9,980 nt of DNA, from assembly GCA_028684915.1 (NCBI GenBank), contig JAQUEZ010000220.1, forward strand, positions 1 through 9,980, read 5' to 3'. This document shows, one piece after another, positions 6,337 to 9,980 of the stretch. The stretch comes from Desulfobulbus sp. Its GTDB lineage: Bacteria; Desulfobacterota; Desulfobulbia; Desulfobulbales; Desulfobulbaceae. The stretch's first letter is position 1; every line of letters starts with the position of its first letter. The translations under genes were made by a program, and so were the position numbers. Below the pieces are notes generated by a model that worked only from the letters and a program-made list of their open reading frames with translations, had not been told where the DNA came from and made no database searches.

Positions 6337-7632
6337 TTGAACAATACGCTGTTGCAATGGTGTGGATGTTGTTTGGCGCTCATGCTGCTGGCCGGTGGTT
6401 GCGCCAACAGGGAGCAGGAAAAACGGTCGGCCTCTGCCAAGGAAATTGGCAGTTCACCCGCAACCACAAACTACAAGGGAAAGGTCGCGGGTTTCTCCAA
6501 GCGAGCCCAAACCATATTTTTGACGGTCGGGTCGGGTGCCAACGCGCAAACAGTCCGAGTAAAATTCGATGACGCAACCAAGGGAGTTGACGAGATCGCG
6601 GAAGGCCATTTTGTCACCATCGACTATGAGTTGAGAGGTGACGAGGCCTATGCCACCAGTATTCAGCAAAATAAAGCGACCCTGCCCGAAGGTGTGACCA
6701 ATATCGACACCGATGAACTGTTGCGACTCATGCAGGAACGGGCCGCCTTTGTCCTGGTTGATCCCCGGCCGATGGATCGCTACAAGCAATCACATCTACC
6801 CGGTGCGGTCTCCATTTCAATCGACTTATCCGAACAGCAGCAAAGCGAACTGCTGCCCAAGGACAAGAATACGCTCTTGGTATTCTATGATGGCGGTCAT
6901 GGGCGCGGCACAGCCATAACCAGTGCAGCGGCAGCCAAAAATAAAGGATCTGCAAACGTCCGGGTCTACACAACGGGCCGGGCGGCCTGGCTGGAGGCGT
7001 CTTTGCCCACCTACTCCTCCATGGAGTATATTCAGAGCGGCAATGCTCTTGTAATTGATACTCGGTCGAAACAAACGAGTGTGGCCGGTCGGATCAAGGG
7101 GGCCTACAACCTGTCTGCCGATGCAATCAATGCAACCCTGCGGGATTTACCCCGTGATGCCCCCATCGTGTTGTATGGCGACGAGGCAACGAAGGCATTG
7201 GAGTTATTGACCAATGAGGGATTCACCGCTGTAACGCTCCTCGATGGAGGATATGCGAGCTGGGTTGAAGCAGGGGGCAAGGTTGAGAAGGGGCCGATCT
7301 CTACCGCCAAGATCAAATGGGAACGGAAGCTGGAGAAGGGCGAGGTGTCGCTGGACGATTTCCGCAAGGCAGTCTCGAGCACAGGAAAGGATGTTCTGCT
7401 CATTGATGTACGTGGCCGGGATGAAATCGGCAAGCAGCCGCTCATCGCCAACGCCATCAATATCCCTCTGGATGAACTCCCCGCGCAAGAAGCCACGTTG
7501 CCCAAGGACAAGATGCTCTATCTTTACTGCGCCACCGGGGCGCGTGCCAAGATGGCTTATAACGAGCTGGTAACCAGCGGATTTAAAGCCAGATTTCTGC
7601 GCATGAACATCAAAGACCTTCCTGCCATGTAA
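6337..7632 (+). CDS. Lipoprotein with three rhodanese domains
   Basis: Exported protein of 431 residues. The start is TTG 6337, because GGAGG (6326-6330) stands six bases upstream and the signal then begins properly: MNNTLLQWCGCCLALMLLAGGC with probable lipidated C22. Residues 46-110 form a small beta-rich domain of unknown function. Three rhodanese-like domains follow. Domain 1 (about 122-225, VDPRPMDRY and SHLPGAV) has Asp185 where the catalytic Cys should be. Domain 2 (about 228-320, VIDTRSK and GRIKGAYN) has Gly281 there. Domain 3 (about 335-431, LLIDVRGRDE) keeps the Cys at 398 in YCATGAR. Only the last can carry a persulfide; the others may bind partners or substrate. It is separated from the broken usp gene by 114 bases and is followed tightly by the CDF gene. 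Confidence 0.85.
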   Translation: MNNTLLQWCGCCLALMLLAGGCANREQEKRSASAKEIGSSPATTNYKGKVAGFSKRAQTIFLTVGSGANAQTVRVKFDDATKGVDEIAEGHFVTIDYELRGDEAYATSIQQNKATLPEGVTNIDTDELLRLMQERAAFVLVDPRPMDRYKQSHLPGAVSISIDLSEQQQSELLPKDKNTLLVFYDGGHGRGTAITSAAAAKNKGSANVRVYTTGRAAWLEASLPTYSSMEYIQSGNALVIDTRSKQTSVAGRIKGAYNLSADAINATLRDLPRDAPIVLYGDEATKALELLTNEGFTAVTLLDGGYASWVEAGGKVEKGPISTAKIKWERKLEKGEVSLDDFRKAVSSTGKDVLLIDVRGRDEIGKQPLIANAINIPLDELPAQEATLPKDKMLYLYCATGARAKMAYNELVTSGFKARFLRMNIKDLPAM

Positions 7633-7643
7633 GGAGATTTATT

Positions 7644-8591
7644 TTGGCACACGAGCATAATCACCATCACGCCCCCGATAATTTCAACCGGGCTTTTGCC
7701 ATCGGCACAGTGCTCAATCTGTTGTATGTCGGGGTGGAGGCTGGTTATGGCCTGTTTGCCGACTCGCTGGCACTGGTGGCCGACGCGGGACACAATCTGA
7801 GCGATGTCATGACATTACTCATTGCGTGGGCGGCCATGGCGGTCGCCAAGCGGTCGGCAACAGCCAAGCACACCTATGGGTTTAAAAACGGAACTATTCT
7901 TGTCTCTCTTGGCAGCGCGCTATTTCTCTATGTTGCCATTGGGGTGATCATTTGGGAAGCGGTCGATCGACTGCGGTCACCGGTTCCTGTTCACGGCATG
8001 ACAATCACCGTGGTCGCTGCCATCGGAGTGGTCGTTAACACCGTGACCGCTTTGTTGTTCATGGCGGGACGCAAAAAAGATCTCAATCTCAAGGCGGCAT
8101 TTCTCCACATGGCTGCAGATGCCGCTGTCTCCGCCGGCGTGGTGGTGTCGGGATTGATGATCACCGCGACCGGTTGGAATATTCTCGATCCTGCATTATC
8201 CATCGTCATAGCGTTGTTCATTCTTGTTGCCGGCTGGGGGGTATTAAAAGAATCGCTCCATCTCACCATGGCCGGAGTTCCTCCCCACATCGACGCGGAA
8301 AAAGTTTTAGAGTATTTGACGGCCATTCCGGAAGTGCAGTGCGTTCACGACCTGCACATCTGGGCCACAAGCACAACGGAGAACGTCTTGACAGCGCATC
8401 TGATCATGCAATCCGGTGGGAGTGATGCATTTCTCCATGAAACAGCAGAATACTTACGCCATCATTTCAATATACACCATACAACCCTGCAAATCGAAAG
8501 AAGCGATATAGGTGGTGTTTGCCATACGGAACAGGAAAACGGACAAGGGCACTGCTGGCCTGGGCGGCAAGTCAGTATGCAGCAAAGGTAG
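7644..8591 (+). CDS. CDF-family cation efflux transporter (CzcD/ZitB type)
   Basis: Cation diffusion facilitator of 315 residues that exchanges cytoplasmic Zn(II), Co(II) or Cd(II) for protons. The start is TTG 7644: AAGGAG (7631-7636), overlapping the previous stop, lies seven bases upstream, and the product begins with the His-rich metal-sensing tail MAHEHNHHH. The transport-site motif ADAGHNLSD (46-54; H50, D54) sits in TM2, and the matching HMAADA lies in TM5. The cytoplasmic C-terminal domain has VPPHIDAEKVLEYL and VHDLHIWATS, typical for the family. A short tail with extra Cys and His (VCHTEQ, GHCW) extends past the usual end. The substrate is not determined by sequence. A terminator follows. 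Confidence 0.93.
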   Translation: MAHEHNHHHAPDNFNRAFAIGTVLNLLYVGVEAGYGLFADSLALVADAGHNLSDVMTLLIAWAAMAVAKRSATAKHTYGFKNGTILVSLGSALFLYVAIGVIIWEAVDRLRSPVPVHGMTITVVAAIGVVVNTVTALLFMAGRKKDLNLKAAFLHMAADAAVSAGVVVSGLMITATGWNILDPALSIVIALFILVAGWGVLKESLHLTMAGVPPHIDAEKVLEYLTAIPEVQCVHDLHIWATSTTENVLTAHLIMQSGGSDAFLHETAEYLRHHFNIHHTTLQIERSDIGGVCHTEQENGQGHCWPGRQVSMQQR

Positions 8592-8627
8592 CCGAGATTT
8601 GATCGCCTGCAAAGGTGCTCATGTACC

Positions 8628-8651
8628 GCATCGTGACGACGATGCATTTTT
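8628..8651 (+). terminator. Intrinsic terminator after the CDF gene
   Basis: GCATCGT (8628-8634) pairs perfectly with ACGATGC (8639-8645) around a GACG tetraloop, followed by A and five T (8647-8651). It lies 37 bases after the CDF stop codon and before the ribosome-binding site of the next gene, so it plausibly ends the operon that begins at the arsR-like gene. The A/T-rich bases just downstream could hold a promoter for the rhodanese genes, but I cannot define its boxes. Confidence 0.7.
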
Positions 8652-8681
8652 AAAATTAAAGTTATGACCAAGGAGAATATG

Positions 8682-9143
8682 ATGAAGAATTTTAGCTTTA
8701 TTGCGATGTTACTTGCTGCACTTTTAGTGCATGCCCCTCTGTTAGCACAAGATGGAAATGACATTTCATTTGACGACTATCTCAAATCGTTTGATTACAA
8801 AGAACGAAAAAATATGAAAATTGACATCCCTGAAATGCTGGAACTCTACAAACAGGGATCTGTCCAGATTATCGATATTCGTTTTCCGGAAGAATATCAG
8901 GCGTACAGTTTTGGATTTATCAAGAGCATTCCTCTGAACGAGCTTCCTGCACGGCTCGCTGAACTTGATAAAAACAAAATTATCGTCACCATTTGTCCTC
9001 ATTATGATCGGGCAGAAATAGCACGAACCTACCTGACCTTGAAAGGATATCGATCAAAATATTTGGTCGATGGCGCGGTTGGTCTTGCCGAATATCTCAG
9101 AGGAGACAAGGCAAAGGATTTTATCAATGCCACAAAAAAATAA
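8682..9143 (+). CDS. Exported single-domain rhodanese
   Basis: Protein of 153 residues with an N-terminal signal peptide (MKNFSFIAMLLAALLVHAPLLAQ, probable cleavage after the Ala or Gln near 22-23) and one rhodanese domain. Seen: IIDIRFPEEY (63-72), the substrate-loop-like FGFIKSIPLNELP, and the active-site loop ICPHYDRAEIAR with C105, so it should be able to hold a persulfide. Three Met codons occur close together. ATG 8682 is preferred since AAGGAG (8670-8675) is six bases upstream; ATG 8664 lies before that site. About 25 residues between the signal and the domain are acidic and unassigned. The gene is visibly richer in A and T than the operon to its left. Its sulfur acceptor is unknown. 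Confidence 0.85.
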   Translation: MKNFSFIAMLLAALLVHAPLLAQDGNDISFDDYLKSFDYKERKNMKIDIPEMLELYKQGSVQIIDIRFPEEYQAYSFGFIKSIPLNELPARLAELDKNKIIVTICPHYDRAEIARTYLTLKGYRSKYLVDGAVGLAEYLRGDKAKDFINATKK

Positions 9144-9206
9144 GAGTGTGAGTCGTTTGAAATGCAATGCGGCGCAACATTGCCACATGTTTACGAAATC
9201 GTTGGC

Positions 9207-9626
9207 ATGATTAAAAACATTGTACAACAATTACACTATTGTGTAGGGCTTGTGATGATCACCGCCAGTGCTGTTCATGCCATCGAAGATGTCAAAATTA
9301 TCGACAGAACACAAACGGAACACTTTTTACAAAGCGGCGCTGTCTTTATTGACAATCGTCCTGAATATAAATTCTCTCTTGGTCATATCGAAGGGGCCAT
9401 CAACCTTCCTTACTTCATCGCCAATGACCCCTCAAACAAAATGACCAAGGAGAATCTTGCCAAGGCCATTGGCGACAACAATCTTGTCGTTTTTTACTGT
9501 ACCGGTATGGAACGTGCCTATCATGCCCTGAAACAAGCACAACAATGGGGGATCACCGCTGAAATGTATTGGTACAAGAATGGATTTGAAGAGTGGAAGA
9601 TGTTTCATTCACCGTATTTTGATTGA
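9207..9626 (+). CDS. Exported rhodanese, quinoprotein-associated type
   Basis: Rhodanese-domain protein of 139 residues from ATG 9207, which gives a clean signal peptide (MIKNIVQQL, then a hydrophobic stretch ending ASAVHA). The frame is also open to ATG 9162, adding 15 residues that would bury the signal; neither start has a good ribosome-binding site. The domain has VFIDNRPEYKFSLGHIEGAI (46-65), the NLPYF loop, and the active site VVFYCTGMERAYHAL with C98. The FYC-containing loop and the FEEW-containing end resemble small periplasmic rhodaneses linked to respiratory quinoproteins. It sits 63 bases after the previous rhodanese and 34 before the [2Fe-2S] protein, so the three probably form one unit. 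Confidence 0.85.
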   Translation: MIKNIVQQLHYCVGLVMITASAVHAIEDVKIIDRTQTEHFLQSGAVFIDNRPEYKFSLGHIEGAINLPYFIANDPSNKMTKENLAKAIGDNNLVVFYCTGMERAYHALKQAQQWGITAEMYWYKNGFEEWKMFHSPYFD

Positions 9627-9660
9627 AACTCTGGGTGCTGGACTATATTGAGAGAGATCA

Positions 9661-9966
9661 ATGACAATGCACAAACAGCCCTTTCCGCCTGTGAAAACCG
9701 AAGTGTTCAACGATTCGGATACGGTGTGTTTTTGTTTTGGCTACACCAAACAAGCCATTGAACAGGATTGCCTCGATCACAGGGGGCGCTCCACAATTCT
9801 GGAACGGATTGTCCGAGAAAAACAGAGTGGTGGATGCCAATGCGCCCAAAGCAATCCCAAGGGGCGGTGATGCCTGGCCGATGTCCGCCAGGTGGTGGAC
9901 AAAATCGTGGGCATCAAAGATAATCGACCAGAACTGAGCGGATATATTCGCATGAAAAGGCCCTGA
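9661..9966 (+). CDS. CopZ-N/BFD-like [2Fe-2S] protein, probable selenoprotein (UGA at 9868)
   Basis: Small iron-sulfur protein resembling the N-terminal domain of CopZ-type proteins and BFD-like [2Fe-2S] domains. Seen: VCFCFGYTKQAIEQD (C23, C25), GRSTILERI (42-50), GGCQCAQSNPKGR (C59, C61), then TGA, then CLADVRQVVDKIV. The family ends this region with GRCCL, so the TGA stands exactly at the first of two conserved cysteines. The downstream frame stays in family register and closes at TGA 9964-9966, giving 101 residues with selenocysteine at 70. The hairpin at 9882-9901 suits a bacterial SECIS. The HMA copper-binding domain of full CopZ is absent. Likely roles are electron transfer, or metal or chalcogen delivery, in the cytoplasm. 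The alternative is a simple nonsense mutation leaving a 69-residue fragment. GAGAGAG precedes ATG 9661. Confidence 0.75.
9882..9901 (+). promoter_or_regulatory. Candidate bacterial SECIS element
   Basis: TGTCCGCC (9882-9889) and GGTGGACA (9894-9901) form an 8-bp stem with one G-T pair, capped by the tetraloop AGGT (9890-9893). The loop starts 19 bases after the in-frame TGA (9868-9870). Known bacterial SECIS hairpins lie within the coding sequence just after UGA, with a loop roughly 16-37 bases away that contains G near its 5' side; this one fits. A competing hairpin (CCTGGC 9873-9878 with GCCAGG 9887-9892) uses overlapping bases and is slightly shorter. Confidence 0.6.
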
Positions 9967-9980
9967 ACGAGGAGAAACTC
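9967..9980 (+). other. Ribosome-binding-like end, next gene outside window
   Basis: Directly after the TGA of the [2Fe-2S] protein gene the sequence reads ACGAGGAGAAACTC. The GAGGAG is a strong Shine-Dalgarno match and suggests that a further gene of the same unit starts just past the right edge. Confidence 0.4.

Noticed and set aside
9164..9183. Inverted repeat GCAATG/CATTGC between the two small rhodaneses
   Set aside because: It is short, has no following T-run and lies in the upstream leader of the next gene; it may be chance.
1..9980. CRISPR arrays, tRNA or rRNA genes, insertion sequences, direct-repeat arrays
   Set aside because: Reading both strands, I found no regularly spaced repeats, tRNA-like cloverleaf, rRNA-like segment or transposase motif.

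Overview
The window looks like an accessory, metal- and thiol-related region of an anaerobic Gram-negative bacterium, most plausibly a Desulfobacterota (deltaproteobacterial) lineage. Base composition is moderate by eye. The gene set is also typical: an ArsR regulator beside a DUF318 permease and small thioredoxins, a CcdA-type electron carrier, several exported rhodaneses, and at the right edge a probable selenocysteine codon. The assignment is inference; there is no rRNA or phylogenetic marker.

Layout. 1-232 has no convincing gene. Two genes run on the minus strand: a TraR/DksA-like zinc-finger protein (233-586, with TGA as codon 2) and a VKOR-thioredoxin fusion for disulfide formation (704-1687). 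Divergent from them, at 1804, a long plus-strand run begins: arsR-like repressor, PF03773-type permease, minimal thioredoxin (Thioredoxin_3), DGC-domain Cys-rich protein, secreted thioredoxin, CcdA/DsbD-like membrane protein, a tandem universal stress protein broken by TAA, a lipoprotein with three rhodanese domains, and a CDF metal exporter. A terminator-like hairpin overlaps the arsR stop codon and may limit readthrough into the permease. A clearer intrinsic terminator follows the CDF gene (8628-8651). Next come two small exported rhodaneses and a CopZ-N/BFD-like [2Fe-2S] protein. A Shine-Dalgarno-like sequence at the very end suggests another gene just outside.

How the parts may work together (inference). 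ArsR senses a thiophilic metalloid or metal and controls the operon, and perhaps the divergent VKOR gene too. The permease and CDF protein export toxic species. CcdA carries reductant from the cytoplasm to the periplasmic thioredoxin, and the VKOR fusion drives the opposite, oxidative reaction. The secreted rhodaneses supply periplasmic persulfide or sulfane-sulfur chemistry. Together this resembles a metalloid-responsive envelope thiol and sulfur redox module.

The most notable point is the last gene. Its conserved Cys-Cys pair reads TGA-TGC, the protein-like frame continues past the TGA, and an 8-bp hairpin with an AGGT loop lies at a bacterial-SECIS-like distance. I therefore read it as a selenoprotein candidate of 101 residues, where an automatic caller would stop at 69.
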